Below, piece by piece: positions 32,428 to 53,506 of a DNA stretch of 64,000 nt (within the stretch, counting starts at the first letter, position 1; every line of letters begins with the position of its first letter). Origin of the DNA: Aphelocoma coerulescens (Eukaryota; Chordata; Aves; Passeriformes; Corvidae); the NCBI RefSeq assembly GCF_041296385.1, contig NW_027184061.1:248001-312000 (forward strand), in the 5' to 3' direction. The position numbers were made by a program, and so were the translations under genes. A model generated the notes under the pieces. It saw only the letters and a list, made by a program, of their open reading frames with translations. It searched no databases and was not told the DNA's origin.

Positions 32428-33044
32428 CTGTGTGTGCGGGACACAGCTCAGGGGGTGCCCCCCTGCAGCCCCCAGCACGCCCAGAGCTCCGGGAGCCACC
32501 CCGGATCCCCGCTCCGCACCCCCTGTGCCCCACGGCCGCCACGGGACCCTCCTGCCCGTGCTCTGACTTCCTCTTTTCCACCCTTCTCCCTATATCAGTT
32601 AAATTGATGACACCAAAATAATAACAGCAGGAGAATGAGAAGGAAAAGAAGACCCTTAAAACACCCTCCCCCTCCTGCCTCCTTCCCAGAGGCTGTGGGG
32701 GCATCTCTGCATCCGGCACCTCCATCTTTGGAGCTGCCAGGAATTGGCTCTGCCAGACATGGAGGAAGCTTCCAGATCCTTCTCTCAGAAGACACCTCTG
32801 AACCAAACCCTGCTACCAAAAACTGGGCTGTGCAAGCCCAATAGAGCCCCATAACTGGGGACCCAGGTATCCAGGAGCTCAGCTGCACCCCAAAATGGGG
32901 ATGGAGATGTCCAGGGGCTCAGCTTTGCCCAAAAACGAGGCCCCAGCTGAGGGCATTCTCTGCTTGGCTGAGTGCTGCCTGAGGGCTGGGGCTGCAGCAA
33001 GGGGGGGGACACCCTCCTCCAGCAGGGATGTCCGGAAAATGGGG
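32428..33044. other. Spacer of the inverted repeat, right part, with decayed SXY piece P5
   Basis: 32950-33044 matches the sequence right of modules P2/P4 (GGCTGAG-GCTGCCTGAGGGC and GACACCCTCCTCCAG), but the Y box reads CTGCTTGG instead of CTGATTGG and the X box is gone. 32580-32880 shows no recognisable feature. Confidence 0.45.
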
Positions 33045-33254
33045 GACCCCCACATGCCCCTCGCAACCCCCAGGGCTGGGCTGGCCCTGCCTGGATGCCG
33101 GGAGACACCAAAACCGCTCTGTCCCTGCCCTCTGCTACTGCACAGGGACAGGAAATACAAGGAAAGGCCCAGGAGCTGAGAGAAGGACCGGGAGAGATCC
33201 CGCCCTGAGCACCGGCACGGGCACAACACACCCAGCCTGGGCACAGGGAGGGAA

Positions 33255-33260
33255 TTTATT
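33255..33260 (-). terminator. Polyadenylation signal of ZNF B
   Basis: AATAAA on the minus strand 212 bases after the ZNF B stop codon, mirroring the signal of ZNF A. Confidence 0.65.
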
Positions 33261-33471
33261 ACCAACCAAATCCCAGCAGCACAAGGAGAAGGCAAAGAAA
33301 TCTCTCCAACACCTTCCCCCCACCCAGCGCGGATCACCCGGAACGGGGGTCACCAGGGCTCTGCCCCACGGGGGTCACTGGGGATCATCCAATGCCGACC
33401 CTCCCACGGGGGATGGAGCTGGAGCAGCGCACGAAGCTCTTCCCGCACTCGGGACACTCGCAGGGCTTCCC

Positions 33472-34218
<747 letters not shown>

Positions 34219-34974
34219 TCACCAGGCATCTTGTGTCTGTAAAAATCTCAAAAACACAGAGACTCAGCCCAAAAGTCCCCCAGACATCAAGACACAGACC
34301 AAAAACTCCCAAAACATCAAGATTCAGACAAAACCCCCTCCAAAATATAAACATTCAGCCCCCACAAAAAAAACCCAAAGCACCAACATGGAGCCCAAGA
34401 AACCTCAGAAACACCAAGATTCACCCCCGGGAAAATTACGGATCCCCCTCCCTGATCACCCGCTGGATCAACACTCCTGGGGCTGGGGGGAGGCTGCAGA
34501 TACAGCGAGTGCTGGAACCTTGCGGTGCCTCCTCTTCCTGCTCCTCCTCCTCCTCCTGTATCCCTACTCTTCGTCACACTCCTCTTCCTCACACTACTCC
34601 TCCTCCTGCAGAATCCCACCTGCTGCTCCCACGCCCATCGTTTCACCATTCTGGTCTCCAGCCCTGCTCCTCCAGCCTTTCTCCTGCTCCCCCCAGGCCC
34701 AGCACCCAGCCCTGGCTCGCTCTGCCCCCCAGAGCTCTCGGATCGCACAGCACGAGCAGCGATGCAGCTGCGGCAGCTCGGGCTGGGGCAGCGCTGGGCT
34801 CTCGGCCGCTCCTGCCCGCACTCGGCCCCCGCCGCAGCCACTTCTGCCAGCACAGCACGGCCCGGCCCGGCCTTGGCGCTCCCCCCCTCCCACCTCCCCA
34901 AATTCCCCTGGCGGGGGGCGCCAAGGCCGGGCCACACGTGGGCTCCAGCTGGGGAGCGCCGGGCGCTGCGGCTC

Positions 34975-35022
34975 TGCCTGGCAACTGCTGACTCACCAGC
35001 GCCGCGCCTTCTGATTGGCTGA
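34975..35022 (+). promoter_or_regulatory. SXY-like promoter module P4
   Basis: Plus strand: CCTGGCAACTGCTG, ACTCACC, then CTGATTGG at 35011-35018. It is the mirror copy of P2 and is divergent from ZNF B, which lies to its left on the minus strand. Confidence 0.65.
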
Positions 35023-35615
35023 GCGCTGCCTGAGGGCCGCGCCTGCACCAAGGGGGGACACCCTGCTCCAGGGGGGATGTCCCGAAAACCGGGCACCCCC
35101 AGCGAACCAACAACACCAACGCCTCCTTACAAACACATGCTCTGAATCTGCTCGGACACAGCCACACGCACCTGCACACAAGCAAGTGACAGCACAAACC
35201 AGCAGCTCCACAAAATGGCACTGACTGACACACACTGCTGCTCAGCCAAGCTCCTGCTCAATTCCTCAACTTCCAGAACAACAACAAAGCCTGAACAGAA
35301 CCAGGGACATCGTTTCCTATACAAAAGGGGACAATGTTGAGGCAGTTTGCACATTCTCCCAGAGCTAATTAAGGACATGGACACCCAGCACGGGTAAAAA
35401 GGGAAGTCGAGAAGGGGTCTCAGCAACAGGGGACGGATGGTGTTGGTGTGCTGGGAAGGGATTGGTTGAAGGGAGTGTGCAGGAATATGGTTAAGGCAAA
35501 CAGCAGCAGGAGGAATCTATGTGGTAAGAAATGAAAAGGAAGATGGAAAAGAGGAGGAAGAGAAAAAAGTGAGGACAGGGATGCTTTTCAGCACCATCTT
35601 ATCCTCAAAATTTCT

Positions 35616-36800
35616 TTGATTACTCAGGCAATAAGTGGGAAAGATGAGCAGGTGCGTTTTATTCAACCACTATCAGTAGATGTGGGGGATGGGTTTGAAA
35701 TGCATCAATTTCTCTTTGCTCCTAATTGTGATTGCAATTTACTGCGAAGGCATTTGGTGGCTGAAGTGGGAATGCAAATTCATATTGTCAAAGGAGATAC
35801 AGACGCTAATGCTGCTGGACCTTGGTGTCAGATGTCTGCAAAGGCCTCTGCTGAAGGGAACCCAGAAGTGTGGGCAGTCCCAGGGAAATTGGGAAAATCA
35901 GATATGGAGCCTCTCCAAATTCCTCTGAAGCATCCAGGACAAGTGGTGTCTAAAAGCAATACCCTGTTCCAAGGGAGGCAAGGAAGGGGTTACAGCCTCT
36001 TACTGAGTCCCTGCTAAAGGCAGCGCTTCTGGAGCCAGGCATCTCTCCCTACAACACTCCTCTCCTGCCAGGCAAGAAACCCCATCATGGACACCAGAAG
36101 GAAAGCACAATTTTCAAGGCTTCAAAAGCAGATTAACTGAGCCTCCTGCCCTGGCCCTCCCACACAGGGAAAAACCATTTGAATTGCATGTGGATGTTAA
36201 TCAGGGCCATGCCAAAGGAATTCCTGGGCTCAAATGTTTCACCCAGTGGCCAGAGAGTGGCCTCATTGTCTGCAGAATTGTGCAGCCCCGGCTTTAATGG
36301 GAACTGAGGCCTGAAAACTGACAGCAGCAGAATCTCTCATTGTTCAAGCCTGGCATCAAGGTAAAGCTTTGTTAACCAAAGGAGCCTCTAAATGGATGAG
36401 CAGGGTTCGGTTCTTACAGAATGAAACTTGTTGGATGGAACAGGAGGATTCAGAGTTGAGGACAGGGCAAGGGTTGAACCCAGCCTCCTGTTTGAACGGC
36501 CCTGGACACGGGGCTGGCAAGAAACCCATGGCTGCAGCCAAGTGACAGAGCTCCAGAGCCGGCCTAGGAGAGATTGACCAGACATTCCCTGGCCTGAGGG
36601 AGAAAAGGTGTTTAGGGATGGGGCTGCAAGGGCAGCAGAAGGGAAAAGAGTGACAAGACACGCTGCTCTTAAGGAAAGGGAAGGAGACAAAGCGCAGCTC
36701 AGCGCCCGCATGCTCAGCTCAAAGGGCCCAGCTGGGGGTGCTTGGAAGAGCCTGGCACTGAAATGCCCTGAGCAGGAAGGCTTCAATATCTTCTGCTAAC
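35616..36800 (+). pseudogene. ERV protease and RNase H remnants, arm B
   Basis: Mirror of 23406-24604: protease C-terminus (FAPNCDCNLL) at 35616-35910, then broken pol sequence and RNase H start (GEKVFRDGAARAAEGKR) to 36800. Stops and frameshifts separate them. The reverse transcriptase is missing. Confidence 0.6.
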
Positions 36801-36803
36801 AGC

Positions 36804-37215
36804 ATGGCAGCTCGCAGCGGGGCAGAAGCATTTCCAACTGCTTCAGCAATCCCTGCATCAGTTCTTAAGGCATGTTTGGAACAAACAATTCCAAGATATG
36901 GGATTGTGGAAGCAATGGACTCAGACAGGGGAACTCATTTTACAGGAATGACCCTTCAGGCCGTTCTGGCTGCTTTAGGAACACAGTGGGACCTCCAAAC
37001 GCCCTGGCACCCCCAGAGTTCGGGTCGGGTAGAAACAATGAATGGGGAAATAAAGAAACACCTTCTGAAGCTGCTGAGAGAAACCAAGACGCCACGGGTA
37101 CGGCTGCTGCCATTGGCTTTGGCAAGAAGAAGAGCCAGACTCAGGGCAGATATTCAATTATCTCCCCTGGAACTGATGTTTCCAATTCCCCACCCGGATC
37201 ATTCCCGACTTAGTG
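36804..37215 (+). pseudogene. Gammaretrovirus-like integrase core, arm B (open frame)
   Basis: An open frame with IPRYGIVEAMDSDRGTHFTG and TPWHPQSSGRVETMNGEIKK, giving the second Asp and the Glu of the catalytic triad with about the usual spacing. The frame lacks the first catalytic Asp and the zinc-binding N-terminus, so it cannot be an active enzyme. Similarity to arm A ends near 37190. Confidence 0.7.
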
Positions 37216-38370
37216 GGGGTGGAGATAAGGGATGTCTGTTTCAAGCAGTCTGTGGCCAGAATCCTGTCTCTTCTGAAAGCTCTTCCACAGGAAGCTCGGC
37301 TGGCACAGACCCTGCCTTGGGACTTTGCTGCCCACAGCATCCAACCAGGACATCGGGTCCTGCCTGAGGAGTGCAAAGAAGCACCACTGGTGGCCAAGGG
37401 CGTGGCCCATTCCAAGTGTCCCCGAGCACAGAAACAGCCGCCAGCACAGCTGAACACGGGGGGACCCCTCAGCCTCGCCTCAAGCTCTCGGAAGCCCCGC
37501 GGATTTGCACTCCCCGGCTGCAGGAGGAGCAGGCCAGGCCGCCACTGCCCCTGCACAGAAGGGGCCGCAGCAGCAGCCAGGGCTCCACAGCGGGGCAAGC
37601 CCCGGGGGCTGCCCACAGATCCTCTGCTGAAATTGTCTGGCTGGGCACCTCCTCTGGCATCTCCAGGCACTGGGGGCCAATACTCGCTGGCACCGGGCGA
37701 GCTTCAGAGCTTTCTGTGCCTGCACTCGCCACAGCTGCTGCGGGAGACAGCGGGAGAATTCCACTCTGGCTCTCAGTTACACTCACACTCTGGGCTGGGC
37801 GGGATTCGATTGCTGGAAAATAGACCAAGTTCAGAAGTGTTTTAAAAGTTTATTTCTCTACTCAGGCTTGCTTTGCCTCTGCCTTGGCGAAAGGAATTTT
37901 AAAGTGTTTCTTAAGGGATGTTACAGCACTCAGCAGAGATGAGCTTAACATCTCAACAGACTGGGAACAGCCCAAAAGATACCCAAAAGATAACGCCCAT
38001 CAACAAAACATCAACGCCCATCAGCAAACATCAAGGAACAGCTGCCCCAGACACTGCCCCCGGCACAGCTGGAGACCCCTGCTCTGGAAAAGGCTGAGAA
38101 GGAAATCAAGGAGTGTGGACCTAATGAACATCAGAGGCCAAGCAATCCGGGGCCAATAGGAAACCAAATACTAAGAACTACCCAACTTGGAACCAATGAA
38201 CATGAAACCTACGGATTTCGATGGGTTTAGACTGCATCAAGGTGAGGAAAAATAGACTAAAACTCGTGTGCCATGGAATGATTTTCTCTGCACACCCGGG
38301 CTCTGTGTGGATGAAATGATTTCTGTTGCACATCCTGGCCACAATGAAAGTAATGCCTTGATCCTCTAAC
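37216..38370. other. Arm B-specific segment
   Basis: GC-rich 37216-37830 followed by AT-richer sequence; absent from arm A, where 22380-22985 stands instead. Open frames of up to 200 codons show no domain. I see no gene. Confidence 0.4.
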
Positions 38371-38869
38371 ACTAAAAAGGTCGTTGGAGAGTTTTTGTTC
38401 TTCCCGCAGTTTCTGTGACAGGATTACACCATTAGAATGTTCTTTCTTAATAATTCTACTTTGATATTGTCAGTTGGGTTTGGGCCAGGGGTGTGAGAGT
38501 CAATTTTTAGTCTGAGGAGAAGAACCAAAAATCTTTACTGCTTTGGATTTTTCTGTGTATGTGTGTGCGTGTCTGTTAGTGATGGCAGAATTTTGGAATG
38601 GGTTTCTCGATGTTCACCTGTAGGCTGCACTTTGCAAAACTGGAAGAGCTTTAAAACTGACCCTTTTCCTCATAAACAGTTAAAAAATATTTTTAAAAAA
38701 AGGGGAAAAAAAAGCCGCTTTTGGGGGGGCCCATAGGTGAGCCACCTGATGGTTGCCCTGGAAGAGAAGCTTCCTTCCAGGCAGCCAGCAGAGGAGCTTT
38801 AGAAATGCAAATTAACTCTGCTGCGGGAAGTGTGCACAATGTCCCAGGCTCTCCTTGCCTGCCAGAGGA

Positions 38870-39570
38870 ATTGGGCTGATTCCCTCTGCCCCTCACCCCC
38901 AAGCTCTGCCTCCCTGCACAGACGGAATTTTCATCGCTAAAGGCAGAGCCCACACTGAGCATCTCGGACTCTGCAACAGAAATCCCTGAAGCTGCAAAGG
39001 AAAACAGCAAACGGAGAATGTTGGGAGAACTTCACTCACAAAAGCGGGGGGGAATCATCCCTCTCCCCACTCCAACATCTGCTGGCACTGTCTGGGTTAT
39101 ACAGGGTGCGTTTGACCACTGGGCTGCTTTTGCTGCCACAAGGTCAGCGAAATCACTTGGGAATCCAAGGATGTGATGCTTTCATCAGAGAAAAGAGGTC
39201 AATTGATGCATCCCTGGCATTTCTGGGAGCACCCAAAAATGGGGAAAAGATGAACGGCCACCAGAACAAATCCTACAACACCATGGAGCAGCCCCTGGGA
39301 ACCCAAACGAATTCATACCAGGTGCCAGAGAAGCCATTGATCATTTCAATGCATCATTAGATTACAAGCTGTCCTCCAAATCATAACCAAGCACACAGCT
39401 CCAGCTCCTGACCTTCTCACCCACCAATCCACTCCCATGAGCAACGCCACATTTCAACCTGGGATGGCATCAGATTCTCTCTCAGCAGAAGGACCAGGAG
39501 GTTGTGGAAAATTAAAGGACTCAAAGTGCTCTTGGCAAAGAGATGGCCAAGGAAAAGTGGGGAAACAGAG
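38870..39570 (+). pseudogene. ERV env remnant, arm B
   Basis: Mirror of the surface-subunit part of arm A (LPQGQRNHLGIQGCD, KNGEKMNGH), ending in MWKIKGLKVLLAKRWPRKSG at 39502-39560. The membrane-anchor segment found in arm A is deleted here. Confidence 0.45.
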
Positions 39571-39689
39571 AACAAAGGAAATAAAACTTCACAGAGCCAT
39601 GAATATCGGATGTTATACAAAGTGGGGGTGCACATTAAGGGGCACATGCAGCAGGCGCATCGGGAAGTCTGTACCTTCCAAGGACCTCA

Positions 39690-40445
39690 GCCACTGCGGA
39701 AAGGGACACGGAGATGCAGCCGGCGAAATCGGCATAAAAAGGAGGCTGCGTCCTCCAACACTTGGACAGAGCCCACGGGAAATGCCCCGTGGCCTCTCCC
39801 TTGCTCCAGGAATAAAGTTCCTTTTACAGGACTCCTCCGGCTCCTCTGGGGACACAAACCTCTGGCCACGGGAACTTTCCCGCACACTCCCGCCGACGGG
39901 GCAGCCACCTCTGTCCTACCCACAGCAGCCGGGACGAGCCAGCGCTGCTCCGGCACCGGCTCCTGCCGAGGCAGCAGCGGCAAGGAGAGCGCGGGCAGCC
40001 GCTCCCGCAGCGCCCTCACGCCAGGGCGAACACGGCGCCCACACGGCACAACGAACCCGCCCCAGCCCCCTGCCGCCCCCTCCGCCCGCAGCCAGCGCCG
40101 AGCCCCGCCAGAACCGAGCGCGGCTCCCACCTGCGCTGGGGCCGCCTCCGAGCTCCGCCGCCGCCTCACCGGGCTCCGGCCGCCGCCGCCGCTCCCGGGC
40201 CCGCACAGACGCTCCGCCAATGGCGCCTCTGCTGCGCCACGGCCGCCCTGCCGGCGGCTCCGGGCCCGGGCTGCTCCCCGCTCCGACCAATCAGCGCGCC
40301 AGAACCACGACTGACGGCAGCACCGCCCAATCGCAGCGAGGGGCGGGCTCTGCACACGGCCCAGCCTCGCCCCGCGCTCCCAGCGCCCCCCGGGCTGCGT
40401 GAGGGGAAAGCCGCAGCTGAGGAACAGCCCTGGAACGGGCCCGGC
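39690..40445 (+). promoter_or_regulatory. CpG-rich segment upstream of the PAK-like gene
   Basis: Dense CpG sequence with CCAAT motifs near 40288 and 40329 (GACCAATCAG, GCCCAATCGC), 0.5-1.2 kb upstream of the PAK-like start codon. Part of it (39890-40168) recurs in the same orientation at 49400-49680. It is a plausible promoter/first-exon region for the kinase; the leader exon itself is not defined. Confidence 0.45.
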
Positions 40446-40964
40446 CCGAGCCGCCATTCAGCTGAGAAGGGAAACAAAGCTCTCCGCTGCTCCCGGCCCG
40501 ACTTGCCCAGCCCTGCGTGTTGGCTGCCTCCGGCTCCTTGGGAAGCCCTGCAGCCTCCCGACTCCCGCCCCTAATTCGGAGCATCAGTGCATGGCTTTGA
40601 TTTCGTTGTTCAGGCTTGGCTATGGGCTGTCCTTGTCTGCTGCATTTTCTGGGTTCCTCTTGGATGCTTTGAGCAACAGGCTGTGCCCCGGGAGGATCCT
40701 TTGTGCTCCTTTGTGACAGAGGAGAACCTTCCAGGCGGTTCTTGCGGGAGCTGCTGCTGTGATGTCACGGGAACGCTGCCGCGTCCTCGCCGTGTTCCCG
40801 TTGCTGTGGGCACGGAGCCCTCAGTGTCCAGAGCGGCTCTGGGCGCCCGCTGGTTGCCGGAGGATCCTCCTGCCCGAGGCATTCTCAGCAGCCAGCCCAG
40901 CCCCTGCCGGGTGTCCTTCTGTGCTTGCAGGGGTACAGTCTGCCACGTGTGCAGCACGGCCAAA

Positions 40965-48367
<7,403 letters not shown>

Positions 48368-48483
48368 AGCACCTGGGGCCAGCTTTTTGTTATAGTAGTT
48401 AGGACAAGTGGATAGTTACGGTAGTTAGCACTGCTAGTTAGTTATGGTGGTTAGGACAGCCTGGTAGTTATGGCAGTTTTTTG

Positions 48484-48489
48484 AATAAA
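48484..48489 (+). terminator. Polyadenylation signal of the PAK-like gene
   Basis: AATAAA 117 bases after the stop codon. The short 3' UTR contains repeated TAGTTATGGTGGTTAGGACA-like units at 48390-48470. Confidence 0.7.
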
Positions 48490-48539
48490 AGCTCTGTTAA
48501 ACCTCAAGTCCCTTGACGTGACCCTTCCTTGTCCCCCCG

Positions 48540-49075
48540 TGACTCAGCTGCCCGGAGCAATGCGAGGGGAGAGCGGGCCCAGCCTTGCCCAGAGCTGAGC
48601 CCCAGCAGAGCCCCGGCAGAGCCCAGAGCAGCCTCAGCATCGGCAGAGTCAGCCTGGAAGGAGGCGCCTGGAGCCTTCTCGACTGCAGCCGACTCTTGTT
48701 TACAAACCGCGTGGGGTGGGAAATGCCACTGGTTCTGCAAGAGGGCAGAGGGCCCGGGGAAGGCCCAAGTGCTCCAGGCGAGGCAAAAACCCGCCCAGTG
48801 CTGGAGAAAAACCACGCCTTTTTCCCCTTCCACGTCAGCCAAAATATTGAATCCTAAACCAAGTCAAACGGGGCAGGGGAGGAGCCCAGGCCCTTCCGTC
48901 CCTGCAAACCAAAGCTTCCCTTGCACGGCTCTGAGCCCCGGTGGCCCCGCGGGCGTTGGTTTCTGTCGGGCTCGCTGCCGCCAGCCCAGGCCCAGCCCGG
49001 GACAGGGCGGGCGCTGGAGGCTGCGGGTGGGGAGATGCGATCCCGGGACACGCATTCGGTGGCACCTGCGAGCGC
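48540..49075 (-). pseudogene. Fragment of a PIM-like locus (intronic)
   Basis: The reverse complement matches the PIM pseudogene at 5700-5780 (reading DAEAALGSA) and has intron-like segments resembling 3500-3560. No kinase exon is present. It is a small duplicated piece of a PIM-like gene in inverse orientation. Confidence 0.45.
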
Positions 49076-49079
49076 AAGC

Positions 49080-49680
49080 AGGGGAGGGGCTCCGGCAGTG
49101 ACGGGAGAAAGGAATAAGGTGAATGTGAGTTAAACAAGCCAAGCCCGTGAATCTGCTTTAGATAGGGCCAGGGAGCTGTAGGTAGGAAGGAGTGAAAGAA
49201 ACTATCACTTCCAGAAAATGTTACTGATTGCCATGAACTGCAGCTCAGCCAAGGCCGTGTGAAATTCCTGAACTTAGAGAAGAAGAACAAAGACTCAATG
49301 GAGTTATTAATATTGCTTTGTTTTACTGAAACAAACAAAACGGGTGTGTGCATATTGGAGGGCAGATCGGGAAGTCTGAACCTTCCAAGAAACAGTCCCG
49401 GGGACAGAGCAGCCACCTCTGTCCTACCCACAGCAGCCGGGACGAGCCAGCGCTGCTCCGGCACCGGCTCCTGCCGAGGCATCAGCGGCAAGGAGAGCGC
49501 GGGCAGCCGCTCCCGCAGCGCCCTCACGCCAGGGCGAACACGGCGCCCACACGGCACAACGAACCCGCCCCAGCCCCCTGCCGCCCCCTCCGCCCGCAGC
49601 CAGCCCCGAGCCCCGCCAGAACCGAGCGCGGCTCCCACCTGCGCTGGGGCCGCCTCCGAGCTCCGCCGCCGCCTCAGCGG
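49080..49680 (+). repeat. Copy of the ERV end and CpG-rich segment of arm B
   Basis: 49225-49330 matches the env/LTR-end sequence found at 20570-20640 (reverse complement) and 25780-25870. 49370-49680 matches 39655-39690 plus 39890-40168, so the CpG-rich region upstream of the PAK-like gene is duplicated downstream of it in the same orientation. No kinase exon follows. Confidence 0.7.
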
Positions 49681-49952
49681 TGGTTCCCAGTCACCCCCAG
49701 TATGATCCCGGTCACTCCCAGCATCATCCTGGTCGCTTACAGTCACTCCCACTGTGTTTTCAGTATGGTCCCAGTTGCTCCCAATACGATCCCAATTGCC
49801 CTCAGCGTGGTCCCAGTGGCTCCCAGTCACACCCAGGATGGTTGCTTTCACTCTCAGTAAGAGTCCAGTGTGGCTCCAGTCACTTCCAGTATGAACCCCG
49901 TCCCTCCCTGTATGATTGTATTTGCCCCCACTGTGGTCCCAGTTGCTCCCAG
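49680..49952. repeat. Degenerate CCCAGT-rich tandem repeat
   Basis: Short units of the type GGTCCCAGTTGCTCCCAGTA repeated many times with drift, ending exactly at the ERVL 3' LTR. No function is evident. Confidence 0.7.
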
Positions 49953-50871
49953 TGTCTTGGTTTGAAAGACAGGTGTCTGCCAAGGAAGGCAGGAGCCTCT
50001 CCTGAAATGGAAGAAAAAACAAATTGCAATTCCCTTCCCTCTGAATCGTTATAATTTTGAAATGACGAAGCTTTCAGGCAAAGATATGAGGAACAGGAAT
50101 AACAGTTCTTTACTATTATGTATCTTTATGTGTATAACCAGTCAAACAAACAGCAATAACTATGGCAGTAACAGCAAACAATCACAAACCCAGTCCCAGC
50201 CTTCTCGGCTGTCAGGCCCTTTCCCCTCGGGTGCAGTTCCGCTCGCAGCCGGCAGGGGCGCTGGCGGCTCCCGGTGAGCAGGGCAGGTGCGATGGTTCCC
50301 CCGCGGCTGCAGGGGGCGCTCCGGAGCGAGCTCGGGGAGCACACGGCACTGGTGGCCTGCGATCCCGGGAAGGGATGGAACAAAGATTTCAAAAACCCCC
50401 TGGGCAGCCGATCCCGGTGTCTGGCTGGACCCTCGGGAACAGCAGGCAGGGAGAGCAGGGACGAGCACAAATCCCGGGGGTTCAGACGAGATGTATCGAA
50501 CTCCGGAGCTGTGGTGGGAACCCCTGGACATCATGGCAGGCAGGGAGAGAGGGCCTGGAAAATGGCGAAGGCTCAAAGCAACAGCAGGGGCGGGGCGGCC
50601 GCAGCCTGGCTCCCAGTGGGGCAGGGAAGGCGGGCTTGGGATCCTCGCGTCTCTCCGGTAGAAGGAAAGCAGCCAAAGAAGCAGCCTCTCTCTCTGTCCC
50701 AATGCCGGGAACTGACTGCCCACAAACTTAGGTCAAAGAGATGCACCCTTCCGTCTATGGCCAGGTCCTTTGATTTCCTTAAGCAGCCAGTAATTTGTCC
50801 CCCTGGCAACATCTATGAGGAAAATTCCTTTAAGAGAAAAAGAAAATAGGAGGAGAACTAAACCCCCAACA
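49953..50871 (-). mobile_element. ERVL 3' LTR
   Basis: 919 bp, TGTTGGGG...CAAGACA on the minus strand. It is preceded (minus strand) by a purine-rich GGGAAAAATTTAGGGTGG, a possible polypurine tract. It has small differences and indels relative to the 5' LTR, so the element is not young. Confidence 0.8.
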
Positions 50872-50954
50872 TTATCCACCCTAAATTTTTCCCATACTAA
50901 CATGGTACATGAAACTTAACCCTTTTAACCATACACATACATGCATCACCCGAA

Positions 50955-53506
50955 TTATATACGTATATACATGCTGATACTGATACAAGTACAGAGACAT
51001 GGGTAGTTCACCCTAAACAAGGTCCCCTTGAGGTATGCATCGGGTCTCTCCATCTTTTGCATCACCCACCTGGTGCAACCTGGTTCCTGAGCGAAGGCAA
51101 CCCCACGGACGGGTTTGTCTTTGCTGAAGGCAGAACTAACCCAAACAGTTTTTCCAAGCATACCTCTCATGTGCACCACTAGAACCTTATCCCTGTCTGC
51201 TGTTTGTAGGGGTTCGGATTGGGCAGGGCCTGCTCGGCTGGTGGAGCCTCGGGTGTTAACTAACCAGGTGGCTCTTGCTAAATGCACCTCCCAGTTTTTG
51301 AAAGTCCCCCCACCCAGTGCCTTCAAGGTGGTTTTAAGCAGTCCATTACACCGCTCAACCTACCCAGCTGCTGGTGCATGGTAAGGGATGTGGTACACCC
51401 ACTCAATGCCATGTTCTCTAGCCCAGGTGTTTATAAGGCTGTTCTTGAAATGAGTCCCATTGTCAGACTCAATTCTCTCAGGGGTGCCATGCCTCCAAAG
51501 GACTTGTTTTTCAAGGCCCAGGATGGTGTTCCGGGCAGTAGCGTGAGACACAGGGTAGGTCTCCAGCCATCCTGTGGTGGCTTCTACCATTGTGAGCACA
51601 TGGCGCTTGCCTTGGCAGGTTTGAGGCAGTGTGATGTAATCAACCTGCCAGGCCTCCCCATACTTGTATTTGGACCACCGCCCACCATACCACAGGGGCT
51701 TCACCCGCTTGACGTGCTTGACCACAGCACATGTTTCACAGTCATGGATAACCTGGGAGATACTGTCCATGGTTAGATCCACCCCTCGATCTCGTTCCCC
51801 CCTATAGGTGGCATGTCTGCCCTGATGGCCTGAAGCATCATGGGCCCATTGAGCTAGGAACAACTCCCCTTTATGTTGCCAATCCAAGTCTATCTGGGAC
51901 ACCTCTATTTTTGCAGCCTGATCTACCTGTTTGTTGTTACGATGTTCTTCATTAGCCCGGCTCTTGGGGATGTGAGCGTCTACATGGCGGACTTTCACGG
52001 ATAGCTTCTCTACCCGAGTGGCAATGCCTTTCCACTCCTCAGCAGCCCAGATTGGTTTTCCACTGTGCTGCCAGTTTGCCTTCTTCCACCTTTCCAGCCA
52101 ACCCCACAGAGCATTGGCTACCATCCATGAATCAGTGTAGAGGTAGAGCTTTGGCCACTTCTCTCTTTCAGCAATGTCAGGAGCTAATTGGACAGCTTTG
52201 AGTTCAGCAAATTGGCTCAATCCACCTTCTCCTTCAGTAGCGTGTGCAACTTATCATGTGTGGCTTCATAGAGCAGCTTTCCATTTCCAGCCAGCACCTA
52301 CAATTCGGCAGGAACCATCAGTGAAGAGGGCGTATTGTCTTTCACTCTCTGGTGGCTCGTTATATGGTGGGGCTTCTTGGGCACGTGTCACTTGCTCCTC
52401 TTCTTCTTCAGAAGATAACCCAAAAGTCTCACCTTCCGGCCAGTTCGTAATTATTTCCAAGATCCCAGGGCGATTCGGGTTTCCAATTCAGATGCCCTGG
52501 ATGATGAGGGCAATCCATTTGCTCCAAGTAGCGTCGGTGGCGTGATGTGTGGAAGGAACCTTTCCTTTGAACATCCACCCCAGCACCGGTAGTCAGGGTG
52601 CCAGGAGGAGTTGTGCCTCTGTGCCGATTACTTCTGAGGCAGCTTGGACTCCTTCATAAGCTGCCAAGATCTCTTTCTCTGTGGGAGTGTAGTTGGCTTC
52701 GGACCCTCTGTAGCTTCAGCTCCAGAATCCCAGTGGTCAGCCCCGAGTCTCACCAGGCACCTTCTGTCAGAGGTTCCAGGACAGACCATTGCTCCTGGCT
52801 GCAGAGTAGAGCACGTTCTTCACCTCTGGTCCTGTCCTGACTGGGCCAAGGGCTACGGCGTGAGCGATTTCCTGCTTGATCTGGGCAAAGGCTTGCTGCT
52901 GTTCAGGGCCCCAGTGGAAATCGTTCTTCTTGCGGGTAACCAGGTAGAGAGGGCTCACGATCTGACTGTACTCAGGAATGTGCATTCTCCAAAAACCTAT
53001 GGCGCTTAGGAAAGCTTGTGTTTCCTTCTTGTTGGTCGGTGGAGACATTGCAGTCATCTTATAGATGACCTCCGTGGGAATCTGATGTCATCCATCTTGC
53101 CACTGAAACCGGCTTCCAGGACAATTTCGATGATCGTCTCTCCCTTCTCAGACACCTCCGATGCTGTGTTCCCCCACACAATGATGTCATCAATGTACTG
53201 CAGATGTTCTGGAGCCTCACCCTCTTCCAGTGCAGCCTGGATCAGTCCATGGCAGATGGTGGGACTGCGCTTCCAGCCCTGGGGCAGTCGGTTCCAGGTG
53301 TACTGCACGCCCCTCCAGGTGAAGGCAAACTGAGGCCTGCACTCTGCTGCCAGAGGAATGGAGAAAAATGCATTAGCAATGTCAGTAGTGGCGTAGCACT
53401 TTGCTGCTTTGGACTCCAGCTCGTACTGAAGCTCCAAAATGTCCGGCACAGCAGCGCTCAGTGGTGGAGTCACTTCATTCAAGGCACGATTGTCCACAAT
53501 CTCCAT
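50955..53506 (-). pseudogene. ERVL pol: RT, RNase H and integrase, broken
   Basis: RT palm at 53054-53506 with the catalytic LQYIDDIIVWG; thumb at 52767-53057 in a shifted frame. RNase H pieces lie at 52266-52460 (ALFTDGSCR) and from 52220 (YLYTDSWMVANAL). Integrase to 51360 has the zinc-binding HDASGHQG and CETC, VDYI and ESDNGTHF, then an in-frame TAG just before the helix that carries the catalytic Glu. The C-terminal part continues at 50955-51326. Four or more frame breaks make it non-functional. Confidence 0.85.

Noticed and set aside
48835..50022. 395-codon minus-strand open frame
   Set aside because: It crosses a PIM intron fragment, a CpG-rich repeat and a tandem repeat; it is a chance frame.
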